Assembly: GCF_001619875.1 (NCBI RefSeq)
Contig: NZ_LRFC01000001.1
Location: 372,001-436,000 of the forward strand
Origin: Fictibacillus phosphorivorans
GTDB lineage: Bacteria; Bacillota; Bacilli; Bacillales; Fictibacillaceae
Direction: 5' to 3'
DNA length: 64,000 bases
Made by a program: the position numbers and the translations under genes. The notes beneath the pieces are model-generated. The model saw only the letters and a program-made list of their open reading frames with translations, searched no databases and was not told where the DNA came from. This document shows, in pieces, positions 33,201 through 42,270 of the stretch (position 1 is the first letter of the stretch; each line of letters opens with the position of its first letter).

Positions 33201-33815
33201 ATGAACAATCAGCTGCAACAAATAAGACCTGTTACAACAAAAAGTAAATCACTCCCGCAAAAAGCCATAAGCTCATTACTCGTTTTCCTTCTAGGATCGT
33301 TTTTCGGATTCATAGCAAAATTTGTGGATGGAACGACAATAGGATTAATCGGCACTGATCTTGGAATTTGGATCCTCATCACCACAATGATAGCAGCGTG
33401 GAGCCGGTCTCCAAATGCTGCGGCACTGCATGCTTTTATTTTTCTAGCCAGCATGCTAATGGTGTATTACATGTATTCCACAATACTATTTGGATTCTTT
33501 CCATCACGTATTTTTCTAGGGTGGGGTATTATGGCCTTGTTTTCACCAATAGGGGGATACGCCGTTTGGTTCGCACGCGGAAAAGGATGGCTCGCAGCAC
33601 TTTCTGCGTCACTGCCAATCAGTCTCTTAATTGTCCAAGGCTATCCCTATTTATATACCTTTATTCCTTCAAGAGGGTTTGATCTATTGGCAGCATTACT
33701 TCTCATTATGCTGTTGCCAAAAACCGGTCTGCAGCGTCTGCGAATCCTGCCTTTTACGGCAGCATGGACTCTCCTCATTGAAAGATTAGGGCTTCTTTAT
33801 ATGTTGCCAGTATAA
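33201..33815 (+). CDS. Multi-pass membrane protein (DUF6518-like)
   Basis: A 204-residue protein with about seven helices after a polar N terminus. The run LLGSFFGFIAKFVDGT and later ARGKGWLAALSASLPISLLIVQGY are the features that suggest the DUF6518 group. RBS is GGAGG six bases upstream. It follows the two-helix protein in the same operon. No function is known. Confidence 0.72.
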   Translation: MNNQLQQIRPVTTKSKSLPQKAISSLLVFLLGSFFGFIAKFVDGTTIGLIGTDLGIWILITTMIAAWSRSPNAAALHAFIFLASMLMVYYMYSTILFGFFPSRIFLGWGIMALFSPIGGYAVWFARGKGWLAALSASLPISLLIVQGYPYLYTFIPSRGFDLLAALLLIMLLPKTGLQRLRILPFTAAWTLLIERLGLLYMLPV

Positions 33816-33929
33816 AGTTCTCAAAGAACAAAATTATTCCAAAATATAGATTGAATTTCCTTTTGGAATAAATTAGAATAAATCGAATGCATTTCTGTTC
33901 ATTAAATTTAAAATGTAAAAGGTGAAGAG

Positions 33930-35618
33930 ATGAACGAATTAAAAGTTAGAAGTATGTTGAAGCAGATTAGAAGTGATGACCCTGATAAAAGGTTTGAGGG
34001 GCTTGACCTTTTATACGAGTTTAAAGAAGAAGAAAACGAAAAGATCAGACTGGAGCTTTTATTAGAAATGATAGAAGTAGCCGCACGCCATTTTCCAAAA
34101 TCGGTAGATAAGTGGGATAATCCGTCGTTTTATTTAATCGATTTCGTTTGTGATTACCCGATGCCAGAAGTAATCGACCACTTAATTAAGCATTTTGATT
34201 CCTTCTCACCCGCTGCGCAAATACGGGCGGTTGAACTTTTTTTACTGACAGAGGATGAAGAGATCTTTTTTGAAATAGAAGAGAAGCTTGCCGAATTGAT
34301 CAATAAAGAGGAGGTTCATCTCCCGGTCGAGCAGCTTGTGAACTTTCCTGTATTCGTTCGAAATATCTTAAACAAAACGATCGACCGCATCCTCACGCCT
34401 CACTATAAGTTCATGATGTATGACATGATTCATTCGGTTATTGAATCTGGAGTAGAGTGGGAATATAAGAAAGATACGGTTCTGCCGATTCTCCTTGCAG
34501 ACTATGAAACAACGAGAACACAATATCTTTCATATGATAGAGAATACTCTGCTAAGTTTGTTTACACCGCATGGAAAGAAGACTACATAACAATTCGTTT
34601 TCACATGGGGCTTCTTCTGCAGTTGATGAACTACTACTATACGCTCGAATGCGAAGAGTATCTTAGCGAAGCAGTGCGTTTCAAAGATCCACTCATTGCT
34701 GAAAAAGCTGTAATCGTAAGTTTAATCAAACACGTGAAAGTAGAAGAAGAGGTGCTCCTTCAGTTAGCTGAAAACTTAGAGAGTGCAGAAGATTTCTATT
34801 GGGACTTGAAGGGTGCGAGCAAAGAGAACCTCTACCCTATAAAAGATAAAAAACAGCCGATCATGGCTCAATCTAAAATGTTCACGCATCTCGTATACAT
34901 GCAGGATGAGGAAGATGGAAGATTACTAGGCAAGTTTCCTGAAAACATTCATGTTCTAGATTCGATAGATACCGAGAATCAATACGGCCAGCCTGTACGA
35001 TATTATTTACTCAGTTTCAAAGAATCAGGTACAGACTATGTGGGCTGGGCAGGCGGCTTTTCCTTAGAAGACGGGGATGACACCGCTCATGTTTGGGAAG
35101 GGACGTATACAGATTTCGTAGAGCTTGATGCGAAATCGATCGCTCAGCACAAAGAGGAGTTTTTGGTGAAGCGCGAAGACACAAAGAAACAGCATCACAC
35201 TGAAATCCATTATGAAAGTTCTCCAAAGCTATCAAAAGGAATGTGGTTCTTTTATGCGATTCTGATCTCGCACTGGACGCGAACGTTCATGGATGGCATT
35301 GACGATGGAATCTTTATCTCTATTGGATTTACGATAATCGGGTTGATATTAACAGTCCTTGAGTTTTGGAAGATTAAGAGAAGCAAGGTGTTCATCGTTG
35401 GGCAAGACCTTGTTGTGCAAAAAGGCAGCAAAACAAACGTGATTCAGATTCAAGATATTAAAAAAGTGAAATACAACAAAAAAAGAATTTCTGTTTTTAA
35501 TAAGAAAAACGAGGAACAGCTCGTCATCCCAATGAAATGGGTAGATTACGACCATTTTGCTTATGTGTTGATGGAACAAACGGAGCATCTGCGTGATCGT
35601 CCTTTTATTGAAGAATAG
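33930..35618 (+). CDS. Large uncharacterised protein: HEAT-like N terminus, two helices, PH-like C terminus
   Basis: A 562-residue protein. Residues 1 to about 300 are helical and acidic with repeat-like spacing (DDPDKRFEGLDLLYEFKEEENEK...), like HEAT/ARM folds. A loop region to about 430 follows, then two helices at about 437-455 and 459-482, and a short beta-rich end (VFIVGQDLVVQKGSKTNVIQIQDIKKVKY...) of the bacterial PH type. It may be a membrane-held scaffold. Promoter unknown; AAAGGTG precedes the ATG. No named family recognised. Confidence 0.7.
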   Translation: MNELKVRSMLKQIRSDDPDKRFEGLDLLYEFKEEENEKIRLELLLEMIEVAARHFPKSVDKWDNPSFYLIDFVCDYPMPEVIDHLIKHFDSFSPAAQIRAVELFLLTEDEEIFFEIEEKLAELINKEEVHLPVEQLVNFPVFVRNILNKTIDRILTPHYKFMMYDMIHSVIESGVEWEYKKDTVLPILLADYETTRTQYLSYDREYSAKFVYTAWKEDYITIRFHMGLLLQLMNYYYTLECEEYLSEAVRFKDPLIAEKAVIVSLIKHVKVEEEVLLQLAENLESAEDFYWDLKGASKENLYPIKDKKQPIMAQSKMFTHLVYMQDEEDGRLLGKFPENIHVLDSIDTENQYGQPVRYYLLSFKESGTDYVGWAGGFSLEDGDDTAHVWEGTYTDFVELDAKSIAQHKEEFLVKREDTKKQHHTEIHYESSPKLSKGMWFFYAILISHWTRTFMDGIDDGIFISIGFTIIGLILTVLEFWKIKRSKVFIVGQDLVVQKGSKTNVIQIQDIKKVKYNKKRISVFNKKNEEQLVIPMKWVDYDHFAYVLMEQTEHLRDRPFIEE

Positions 35619-35641
35619 GTTTTTCCTTTATTGGCTTTGAA

Positions 35642-35766
35642 AGTAGTTGATTTTCGTTCCAGATGCTCGCTTTCCTCGGGGCAGGCGGTGAGCCACATTC
35701 GTAACGTTTCACTCTTAAGTGTCTCACCTGACGGCTTGTCCCGAAGGAGTCTCGCATCTTACACTC
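35642..35766 (+). repeat. Dispersed 125-bp intergenic repeat, copy 1
   Basis: The stretch begins AGTAGTTGATTTTCGTTCC and includes GGCGGTGAGCCACATTCG and CACTCTTAAGTG. It matches the reverse complement of 60910-61037 over its whole length, with the same blocks in the same order. Such GC-rich, partly palindromic repeats are frequent in Bacillaceae chromosomes. Confidence 0.88.
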
Positions 35767-35839
35767 CAATAAACTAGTCAATGAAGTAAATAAATTTACA
35801 GAACTAAAGCAACAATCTTTTAGAGAAGAGCCAAACCAA

Positions 35840-35876
35840 AAAACCAACCGGATTATACTTATTCCGGTTGGTTTTT
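35840..35876. terminator. Terminator overlapping the GNAT stop codon
   Basis: AACCAACCGGA and TCCGGTTGGTT pair perfectly over ten bases and are followed by TTTTT on the plus strand and A-rich sequence for the minus strand. Confidence 0.85.
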
Positions 35877-36527
35877 CTTCATGTTAGCCGTAATATCATA
35901 TGGATCATAAATCATTACAAAGGTAGAAAAGGGAATGTGATCAAACCTGACTTCTTCGACCACGGAAAACCCTAGATGCTTATAGATCCTCACATTTTTT
36001 ATTGTTTCTGTTTGAAGCAGACAAAATGTCTTTCTTTTCTTTGTTTCTTCAATTGCTGCTTTCATCATTTTTGTCATATGTCCTTGATGGCGGCGAGCGG
36101 GATCCACACAAACCGAATCGACCAAAAGGAAGTTGTCGAATCGCTTTTTATAGGTTGCCAGAGTGCTGTTGGCGGGCTGCAAGCGGCTCGCTTTTCGCAT
36201 GAATTCAATCAGTGACAGGTGAATCAGAAATTGAGGAAGCCGAATCCCGCAGGTTAACGCCGCATGAAGCAGTTTTGCAATTTTCGTTTTCTCTCCGTGC
36301 ACTGATACACAAAAAAGTCCCTCTACAAGATCTGAAGTCACATACAATCTGCCATTGGACTCTAGGACTTTGATGACAATCGGAAAGGTCATCCTCAAGA
36401 TTTTTCTTCTTTTTTTCAACTCGGGGAAGAAGTAAACGAACATGGGATTATCAATAAAGGATGCAGTTAGTATCTCACTTGCTCGTTTTATGTGTCTTTT
36501 TTGTAACGGCATTAAGTGATCATACAT
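35859..36527 (-). CDS. GNAT family N-acetyltransferase
   Basis: A 222-residue protein with a GNAT core. VDSVCVDPARRHQGHMTKMMKAAIEE (residues about 145-170) holds the acetyl-CoA loop R-x-x-G-x-M in a Q/H-modified form, and YKHLGFSVVEEV is the final strand. The N-terminal 100 residues are basic and may form the substrate side. The ATG at 36527 follows GGAAGGAGATC; a further in-frame ATG upstream would add 23 residues before that site. Substrate unknown. Confidence 0.85.
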   Translation of the reverse strand: MYDHLMPLQKRHIKRASEILTASFIDNPMFVYFFPELKKRRKILRMTFPIVIKVLESNGRLYVTSDLVEGLFCVSVHGEKTKIAKLLHAALTCGIRLPQFLIHLSLIEFMRKASRLQPANSTLATYKKRFDNFLLVDSVCVDPARRHQGHMTKMMKAAIEETKKRKTFCLLQTETIKNVRIYKHLGFSVVEEVRFDHIPFSTFVMIYDPYDITANMKKNQPE

Positions 36528-36660
36528 GAAGTGATCTCCTTCCGATGCTGTAAACCAACTATATGCACAGAAAAGTTGTATATATTCTGATTTCATCTTG
36601 CGAACAAACTAATAGATATGTTAAATTGTGTGAATATTATAAAAACAAGGAGGCTTATAC

Positions 36661-36996
36661 GTGACACATTATAACGGCAAAACATTCGTCTCGGTAGAAA
36701 ACTCTGCAAACGGCGAAGTGTCCTCACAAACGATTTTTCACTACATACAAGAAGGAAATGTTTTATCAGCGTCCTATAGCGGCGGGGAAATTGTGAAAGG
36801 GACACTGATCGGATTGGTAAACAAAGATGGCAGCTTGCAGTTTAGGTACAATCATGTCAACAAACTCAATGAAATTAGAGGAGGAGAATGTTATTCAACA
36901 CCTGAAGTACTGCCTGACGGTAGAATCCGTTTGCATGAAAAATGGAAATGGGTTGAAGGAAGTGAAGGAGAATCGGTCATAGAGGAAGTGAAATAA
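36661..36996 (+). CDS. Small beta-rich protein often labelled n-acetylglutamate synthase
   Basis: A 111-residue protein starting [21 protein letters not shown] and ending [19 protein letters not shown]. Close relatives across bacilli carry the database name n-acetylglutamate synthase, but the protein has no GNAT or amino-acid kinase motif and the name looks inherited. It is predicted to be all-beta and cytoplasmic. GTG start after AAGGAGG. True role unknown. Confidence 0.75.
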   Translation: MTHYNGKTFVSVENSANGEVSSQTIFHYIQEGNVLSASYSGGEIVKGTLIGLVNKDGSLQFRYNHVNKLNEIRGGECYSTPEVLPDGRIRLHEKWKWVEGSEGESVIEEVK

Positions 36997-37002
36997 TTCT
37001 TC

Positions 37003-37036
37003 TAAAACAGAGGGACTAGAACTCTCTGTTTTTTTA
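37003..37036 (+). terminator. Terminator after the 36661 gene
   Basis: AACAGAG and CTCTGTT pair over an 11-base loop and continue into TTTTTT. Confidence 0.8.
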
Positions 37037-37138
37037 TGTGCAGCCATTTATCACCAAAATATCATAGTCAAGCTATAGTGGTGCAAGAAAAAACTTACTT
37101 ATAATAAAAGGGGATATTGAAGGAAAGAGGAGTTTCAT

Positions 37139-38113
37139 ATGAAAAGAAAAAAGATAAAAGTGCTCATGGTAATAGTAGCCTTAATCACGTTTATATACGT
37201 GAACAATAGCTCCCTTTTTGTTAAAACTGATGAAGAGAAGAAACCATGGCTGCTCGCACATAGAGGAATGGCTCAAACATTTGATATGGAAGGGGTCACG
37301 GGTGACACCTGTACGGCTGAAATGATTCACCAACCTGAACATAGTTATTTGGAAAACACCATTTCTTCAATGGAAGCTGCATTTAATAAGGGTGCGGACG
37401 TTGTGGAGTTTGATGTTCAGATGACAAAAGACAATGACTTTGCAGTTTTCCATGACTGGACACTTGAGTGCAGAACGAATGGAGAAGGTGTAACAAGAGA
37501 GCACACGATGAATGAACTGAAGCAACTAGATATAGGCTACGGCTATACGGCGGACAAAGGAAAAACCCATCCTTTACGAGGCAAAGGAATAGGACTGATG
37601 CCTTCTCTTGACGAGGTGTTGACCGAGTTTCGGGATCAGTCTTTCTTGATTCATATAAAAAGTGATGACCCTGCCGAGGGGGAGCTGCTTGCTAAACATT
37701 TATCCAAGTTGCCAAAAGACAGATTGACTCAACTCTCTGTATATGGCGGAGATCAGCCGATTAATTCGTTAAAAGAAAAACTTCCAGAAATGCGGGTTAT
37801 GTCAAAACAAACGATGAAAGACTGCATGCTTCCGTACATGGCAGTAGGTTGGACAGGGTACGTGCCATCAAAATGTGAAAACACACAAATTCATATGCCA
37901 GAGAGTTATGGGAAATGGATGTGGGGTTGGCCAGAAAAATTTATTAGCCGGTTAGAAGATCGCGGGACCCGAGTTATCATAGTGGCGGGTAACGGAGGTT
38001 GGTCTGAAGGATATGATTCAGTAAAAGACCTTAAACGATTACCGGACCATTACACAGGAGGAATCTGGACAAACCGGATTGATGAGATTGTAGATGAAGT
38101 ACATCAACAATAA
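37139..38113 (+). CDS. Glycerophosphodiester phosphodiesterase family protein (membrane-anchored)
   Basis: A 324-residue GDPD (PF03009) protein. A helix at residues about 6-26 anchors or exports it. The TIM-barrel signatures are LLAHRGM (His41), ENTISSMEAAF, EFDVQMTKD and VFHDW with the second His. An insert with Cys (GDTCTAEMIHQPEHSYLENT) follows the first strand and a Cys pair appears later (KDCMLPYM, KCENTQ), suggesting an outer location. It would hydrolyse glycerophosphodiesters such as lipid or teichoic-acid products. RBS GAAAGAGG. Confidence 0.88.
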   Translation: MKRKKIKVLMVIVALITFIYVNNSSLFVKTDEEKKPWLLAHRGMAQTFDMEGVTGDTCTAEMIHQPEHSYLENTISSMEAAFNKGADVVEFDVQMTKDNDFAVFHDWTLECRTNGEGVTREHTMNELKQLDIGYGYTADKGKTHPLRGKGIGLMPSLDEVLTEFRDQSFLIHIKSDDPAEGELLAKHLSKLPKDRLTQLSVYGGDQPINSLKEKLPEMRVMSKQTMKDCMLPYMAVGWTGYVPSKCENTQIHMPESYGKWMWGWPEKFISRLEDRGTRVIIVAGNGGWSEGYDSVKDLKRLPDHYTGGIWTNRIDEIVDEVHQQ

Positions 38114-38363
38114 TGATAAACAAAGAAAGGGAGATAGATCGAAATCTTAAGGATTCGGTTTTGAGGTACATAATGTTAATTGACACTTAAAATAAATGAC
38201 CTTTATTGGCCACTAGAGGATGTTTGCAAGACAGACAAATACAACAACACTTTTTTAAAAATAGCTATGTTAAAGAATTGTGTTAATATTTGCCATAAAC
38301 GAACACTTGTTCTATTATAGGTTTATAAGAAAAAATATGGATGGGGTCTTAGGAGGATGTATT

Positions 38364-38855
38364 ATGCAGAAAAAAGCTTTAGTAATCATTGATATTCAAA
38401 ATGACATAACAAAGAATTACAAAGATATCATTGACAATATCAACAAATCAATTGATTGGGCGGTTGAAAATAATATTCATGTTGTTTATATAAGACATGA
38501 GAATTTGTCACCTGGTACGAGAACTTTTAAAACAGATACACGAGGTGCCGAATTAGCTCCAGATTTGAAAATAGTATCAGAAAATGTTTTTACAAAATAT
38601 AAAGGAAACGCATTAACGAGTGAAGAATTCAAAGATTTTATTAGTATAAATGAAATAAAAGACTTCTTAATCACTGGAGCAGATGCTATTGCTTGTGTTA
38701 AGTCAACTTGCTATAACTTACGTAAATTAAACTATAGAGTTAGTGTACTATCAGATTGCATTACAAGTTATGATAAAAAGAAAATTGATTCTATAATAGA
38801 CTATTATGAAAGTAAAGGATGCGAGATAATTTGTTTGAATGACTTATTGAGTTAA
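38364..38855 (+). CDS. Isochorismatase-family cysteine hydrolase
   Basis: A 163-residue protein. The triad fits Asp10 (IIDIQND), Lys78 (FTKYKGNA) and Cys111 (GADAIACVKST). The family includes nicotinamidases, isochorismatases and other amidases; the gene lacks the metal-site HxxH of nicotinamidase in a clear form, so the substrate is open. The ATG at 38364 follows AGGAGG; the longer in-frame stretch upstream is unlikely to be translated. The gene is AT-rich compared with its neighbours, which suggests recent transfer. Confidence 0.85.
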   Translation: MQKKALVIIDIQNDITKNYKDIIDNINKSIDWAVENNIHVVYIRHENLSPGTRTFKTDTRGAELAPDLKIVSENVFTKYKGNALTSEEFKDFISINEIKDFLITGADAIACVKSTCYNLRKLNYRVSVLSDCITSYDKKKIDSIIDYYESKGCEIICLNDLLS

Positions 38856-38943
38856 GAATTCTTAGGTCCATTTATTCATCCATAGGTAGTTTTAGCATGC
38901 TGCTTTACGTCGTTTCTTAGAGTATCAATATGGCCTACGCCTA

Positions 38944-38976
38944 AAAATAAGAACTCGATTGGGGTTCTTATTTTAT
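38944..38976 (+). terminator. Terminator downstream of the isochorismatase-like gene
   Basis: AAAATAAGAAC and GTTCTTATTTT pair perfectly. It lies 88 bases after the stop codon within the 305-base gap 38856-39160, which also holds a reverse terminator and a copy of the border repeat but no gene. Confidence 0.75.
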
Positions 38977-39039
38977 GTTCATTTATCGTATGCCAACTAC
39001 AGTGCTAATTAATATACCAATTTATAATAATTTCATAAC

Positions 39040-39071
39040 AAAAATAAAAAGACGAAACCCTTGCGATTTCG
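39040..39071 (-). terminator. Probable terminator for the small reverse gene at 39161
   Basis: On the minus strand CGAAA-TCGCAAGGG-TTTCG is followed by TCTTTTTATTTTTG. The stem is short (5 bp). Confidence 0.5.
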
Positions 39072-39099
39072 CCTCCAAAAATACTGCTAATAATAATGT

Positions 39100-39145
39100 T
39101 TGCACCTCAAAAACTGAACCCGTTAACCGATATCTATCTTTCTTT
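39100..39145 (+). repeat. Island-border repeat, copy 3 (diverged)
   Basis: TTGCACCTCAAAAACTGAAC then CCGTTAACC matches the core of 17800-17853 and the reverse of 12928-12976. The second half has diverged. It lies next to the AT-rich isochorismatase-like gene. Confidence 0.6.
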
Positions 39146-39160
39146 TATGAGGGTTTTTGT

Positions 39161-39304
39161 TTATTGACGCTCAGAATCTTTTTCATAAGCAATTACAATT
39201 AAGGCTTTGTTCGACTGCCCACTTAACTTCTCTTCAAAAGATTGCAGCTCGTTTACCAAATCCTCTGAAAGATCGGCAGCCGCATATTCTTTATTTTGAT
39301 CCAT
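39161..39304 (-). CDS. Small acidic protein (47 residues)
   Basis: The frame encodes MDQNKEYAAADLSEDLVNEL, a short linker, and ALIVIAYEKDSERQ at the C terminus. AAGGAG lies about 12 bases before the ATG. Composition (acidic helix, then a hydrophobic strand) looks protein-like and the codon use is regular. No named family recognised; it may be a small spore-former protein. Confidence 0.6.
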   Translation of the reverse strand: MDQNKEYAAADLSEDLVNELQSFEEKLSGQSNKALIVIAYEKDSERQ

Positions 39305-39435
39305 CTGTATCCACTCTCCTTTTTACCACTATTCTTGCCATTACGGTTATGAATTAATCTAAATAGAAAACAACCTGTATAATAGAAGGAGTAGCTAAAC
39401 CATCATTAAACGAGAAACAAAATAAGAGGTGAACC

Positions 39436-39981
39436 ATGAATCCAACAATAGAGTCCCATTTTGAAAATCTAAACTCACCCGATAAAAACACTCAATACGA
39501 AGCGTATAACCAAATTATTGAGGCGACTCAGCAACCGGTCGATTGGGCATATGAAGTATGGGATCAGTTGAAAGAAGATTTGAATGACCCTGACAATCAT
39601 CGCCGATCTAGAGCAGCACAATTTCTCGCGCATTTAGCAATCAGCGATCCTGAAAAAAGAATTCTACAAGACTTCCCTGCCATATGGAACGTAACATATG
39701 ATAAGAAGTTTGTGACGGCTCGCCATAGCTTGCAATCCATTTGGAGGATCGCCCTTGCTGGAAGTGAACAAAAAGAGTTGGTCGTTAACCATCTGGTTGA
39801 TCGCTTTCATGCCTGTGAAGAGGAAAAGAACGTCACGTTGATTCGAAGTGATATTCTTCAAGCCTTACGTAATCTGAATGATGAAGTTAATGAGGAAAAG
39901 ATTAAAAGAATGGCCATGGAGTTAATTGAAACCGTAACGGACCCTAAATACAAAAAGAAGTATTTAGCGATTTGGAAGTGA
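39436..39981 (+). CDS. HEAT-repeat-like protein (181 residues)
   Basis: A soluble all-helical protein. Repeated helix pairs with DLNDPDNHRRSRAAQFLAHLAISDP and VTARHSLQSIWRIALAGSE follow the HEAT/ARM spacing of about 40 residues. Such repeats bind other proteins. RBS AAGAGGTG. It is one of several helical-repeat proteins between 33.9 and 42.1 kb. Confidence 0.75.
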   Translation: MNPTIESHFENLNSPDKNTQYEAYNQIIEATQQPVDWAYEVWDQLKEDLNDPDNHRRSRAAQFLAHLAISDPEKRILQDFPAIWNVTYDKKFVTARHSLQSIWRIALAGSEQKELVVNHLVDRFHACEEEKNVTLIRSDILQALRNLNDEVNEEKIKRMAMELIETVTDPKYKKKYLAIWK

Positions 39982-40104
39982 TCTGAGAGTAAAGTCCTGC
40001 TTTTTCTTCAATTTAATTGAACCAATCAACCTATTTCACAACCTGACTCTTTTCTCTACACTTTATCTTATTATCCATTTAAAGTGTGAAAAGGAGTGGG
40101 CAGG

Positions 40105-40560
40105 TTGAAAGGGATGAAGTGGTTGCATGGGGTACTATCACTAGTATTGGTCGGTTTTCTAGCGTTTTCATTAAACGATTCAAGCAAGCCAGAAACCATC
40201 CAAGCGAAAGAAACGAATGCGTTAAAGGGGCAATACAGTCTTGATGAGGTTATCAAAATTTACGTGCCATCGACATACAATGTAGATCAGCCAATTGATA
40301 ACACGCCTTACGTAAATCAGTCATTAGAGACGTTTTCTAAAATGTTTGGCGGCGCAACGGCGGTTGATGGAACTGGAGCATGGGTGTCAGAGGATGACCA
40401 GCTAGTAAAAGAAAAAGTGACGATCGTGTATAGCTTTGCTGAAGATTTAGACAAGAAAAGCATCAATGCTGTTGTTGCCTATGCAAAATCGTTGAAAGAA
40501 GATATGAAACAATCAGCGATATCATTAGAAGTTGACGGAAAGATGTATTTTATCGAATAG
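40105..40560 (+). CDS. Exported or anchored protein of unknown function (151 residues)
   Basis: The N terminus MKGMKWLHGVLSLVLVGFLAF is a signal or anchor helix. The outer domain reads LDEVIKIYVPSTYNVDQPID... and EKVTIVYSFAEDLDKKSINAVVAYAKSLKEDM, an alpha/beta pattern. The TTG at 40105 lies eight bases after AAGGAG; GTG at 40096 overlaps the site. Lacks a lipobox cysteine. Family not recognised. Confidence 0.7.
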   Translation: MKGMKWLHGVLSLVLVGFLAFSLNDSSKPETIQAKETNALKGQYSLDEVIKIYVPSTYNVDQPIDNTPYVNQSLETFSKMFGGATAVDGTGAWVSEDDQLVKEKVTIVYSFAEDLDKKSINAVVAYAKSLKEDMKQSAISLEVDGKMYFIE

Positions 40561-40561
40561 A

Positions 40562-40599
40562 AAAACGCTGCAAGGGTGTAACCCCTCTGCAGCGTTTTA
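40562..40599. terminator. Bidirectional terminator
   Basis: AAAACGCTGCA and TGCAGCGTTTT pair perfectly, with a further AGGG/CCCT inner stem. It separates the convergent genes ending at 40560 and 40597. Confidence 0.9.
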
Positions 40600-41118
40600 T
40601 CTTGTCTTGGCCAGTTTTTGAAAATAATATTTGCCAACATGATTGACCTGAGCATTGAAATCATTTCTTCCGTTTTCTTTAAAAGAAGGTCCACAGCTCG
40701 AAGACGTTACCTGAATGACGGAGTATTTAATATCTTCACCATTTTTACCGGTAAAGCCGCCGTTTGAGCCAAGACTGATACACTGCTCATTGATCTCTTT
40801 ACGTTTACCGTTTTCATCTACATAGTAATACTGATCATTCACAACGCCATAGATCATGTCTTTCGTTGACGTGAAATAGACACCGTACTGACTAATCTCC
40901 GTATTCTTCAAATCTTCCAACGTCTTTTCCTTTACGGGAATCACCGTATAGCCGTCTTCTTTCTTTAAAGCCGGTTCATCGGGCATGTTGTAAAACGTAA
41001 AAATCGAACCTTCAAAACCTTCCGGAATGAGGAAAATGTTCTTCGTTGTTTCTTGCTTGTTGAACCCGCAGCCTGCCAAAAACAGGATGGACATAACCAA
41101 AATCATATATTTTTTCAA
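40597..41118 (-). CDS. Lipoprotein with DUF6843-like domain
   Basis: A 173-residue lipoprotein: MKKYMILVMSILFLAGC, lipobox LAGC, Cys17. The mature part starts FLIPEGFEGSIFTFYNMPDEP, the N-terminal signature of DUF6843, and has two further cysteines (EQCISLG and SSSCGPSF) that may pair. Beta-rich, outer face of the membrane. Single reverse gene; function unknown. Confidence 0.8.
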   Translation of the reverse strand: MKKYMILVMSILFLAGCGFNKQETTKNIFLIPEGFEGSIFTFYNMPDEPALKKEDGYTVIPVKEKTLEDLKNTEISQYGVYFTSTKDMIYGVVNDQYYYVDENGKRKEINEQCISLGSNGGFTGKNGEDIKYSVIQVTSSSCGPSFKENGRNDFNAQVNHVGKYYFQKLAKTR

Positions 41119-41289
41119 AGGCTTTCACTCTTTCAATGAATTTCTTTTATTGTATCATTCTATCCAAAAATCCTATAACAAGTAGAGTCAGTACACAGAA
41201 TTGTTAAGGATTATACAAAAAAATCCAAAATGTAATATGTATTGTATAATTGAAAGACAGGGATTTATTTACAATCTGGAGGTAAAGTC

Positions 41290-42138
41290 ATGACCACATT
41301 GTTAACGAGTAAAGTGCAATATTCTGAAACTGAGTTATTTACGATTTTAAATGAGATTAAAAGTGGACAAAAAACGTGGAGCGAAGAAAATAAGAAGGCG
41401 ATAGTAGATGCAATGATCACACACATTGGTTCCCCAACGAGTGATGTAAGAGAGCTGGTGTACCGCTCTTTTTGCGAGTCCATCATAGAGAATCAACTGG
41501 ATCACGCGGTGCTAAAAGAACTTATGGATTATAGCTTAGATAACCTTTTACATAAGGGAATTGGTGAGAATGGTACAGATACCGTCTTCACAAGAGCCTT
41601 TACGACTCTACTTATCGATGTCATCATCTACAAAGACAATGAAAAAGATTTCCTGCCTACAGAAACGGTAACGAGAGCGAAAGATGCTATTGTTCGATAT
41701 ATTGACTTGGAACAGGACTTACGTGGATACGTTCCTGTAAAAGGCTGGGCACATAGTGTAGCACATGTTGCTGACACGTGTGGTGAGCTGCTGAAAAGTG
41801 AAATGGTCGATCAAAAGGATTACTTCAAAATCATTGAGCCCCTTCTGAAAAAGTATTGCAACGCGCAAACCGTGTTTGTGCATGGAGAAGACGACCGGGT
41901 GATAAAGCCTGTTCTAACGATGTTGAATAAAGAGGTAGGAATAGCGGAATTAGAGGCATTTGTGAGCGAAATTCCAGACAATCTAAAAGCGCAAAAAGAA
42001 AAGTTAGCCCCAGAAGTGTATTGGTATGTGATGGCTAACTGCAAATCGTTGTTGAAGAGTCTATATTTGGGCGTTTCTGGGGATGAGAAGTATGTCTCTT
42101 TAGCAGAAACCGTTAAAAAAAGCTTATCCGCCTTTTAA
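41290..42138 (+). CDS. DUF2785 domain protein
   Basis: A 282-residue soluble helical protein. RGYVPVKGWAHSVAHVADTCGELLKS (residues about 153-178) and the preceding FTRAFTTLLIDVIIYKD are the conserved centre of DUF2785 (PF10978). The His-rich AHSVAHVAD step could bind a metal. RBS is GGAGG about eight bases upstream. No known activity. A terminator follows. Confidence 0.85.
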   Translation: MTTLLTSKVQYSETELFTILNEIKSGQKTWSEENKKAIVDAMITHIGSPTSDVRELVYRSFCESIIENQLDHAVLKELMDYSLDNLLHKGIGENGTDTVFTRAFTTLLIDVIIYKDNEKDFLPTETVTRAKDAIVRYIDLEQDLRGYVPVKGWAHSVAHVADTCGELLKSEMVDQKDYFKIIEPLLKKYCNAQTVFVHGEDDRVIKPVLTMLNKEVGIAELEAFVSEIPDNLKAQKEKLAPEVYWYVMANCKSLLKSLYLGVSGDEKYVSLAETVKKSLSAF

Positions 42139-42153
42139 ACTCACAAAATAGTA

Positions 42154-42194
42154 GGAAGCTTAACTCAAATATTGAGTTCAAGCTTCTTTTTTTG
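42154..42194 (+). terminator. Terminator after the DUF2785 gene
   Basis: GAAGCTT-AACTCAA and TTGAGTT-c-AAGCTTC pair with one bulge over ATA and run into seven T. Confidence 0.88.
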
Positions 42195-42270
42195 GTCGCT
42201 AGAAGTGCAACTGTTTCTTCAAGATAAACAGTTTGAGATGATGTCCGTATGAAATGGACACTGCAATTTA

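Noticed and set aside
35976-36215. Forward frames opposite the GNAT gene at 35859
   Set aside because: Both are nested in the reverse gene, rich in Phe/Cys runs and without ribosome sites.
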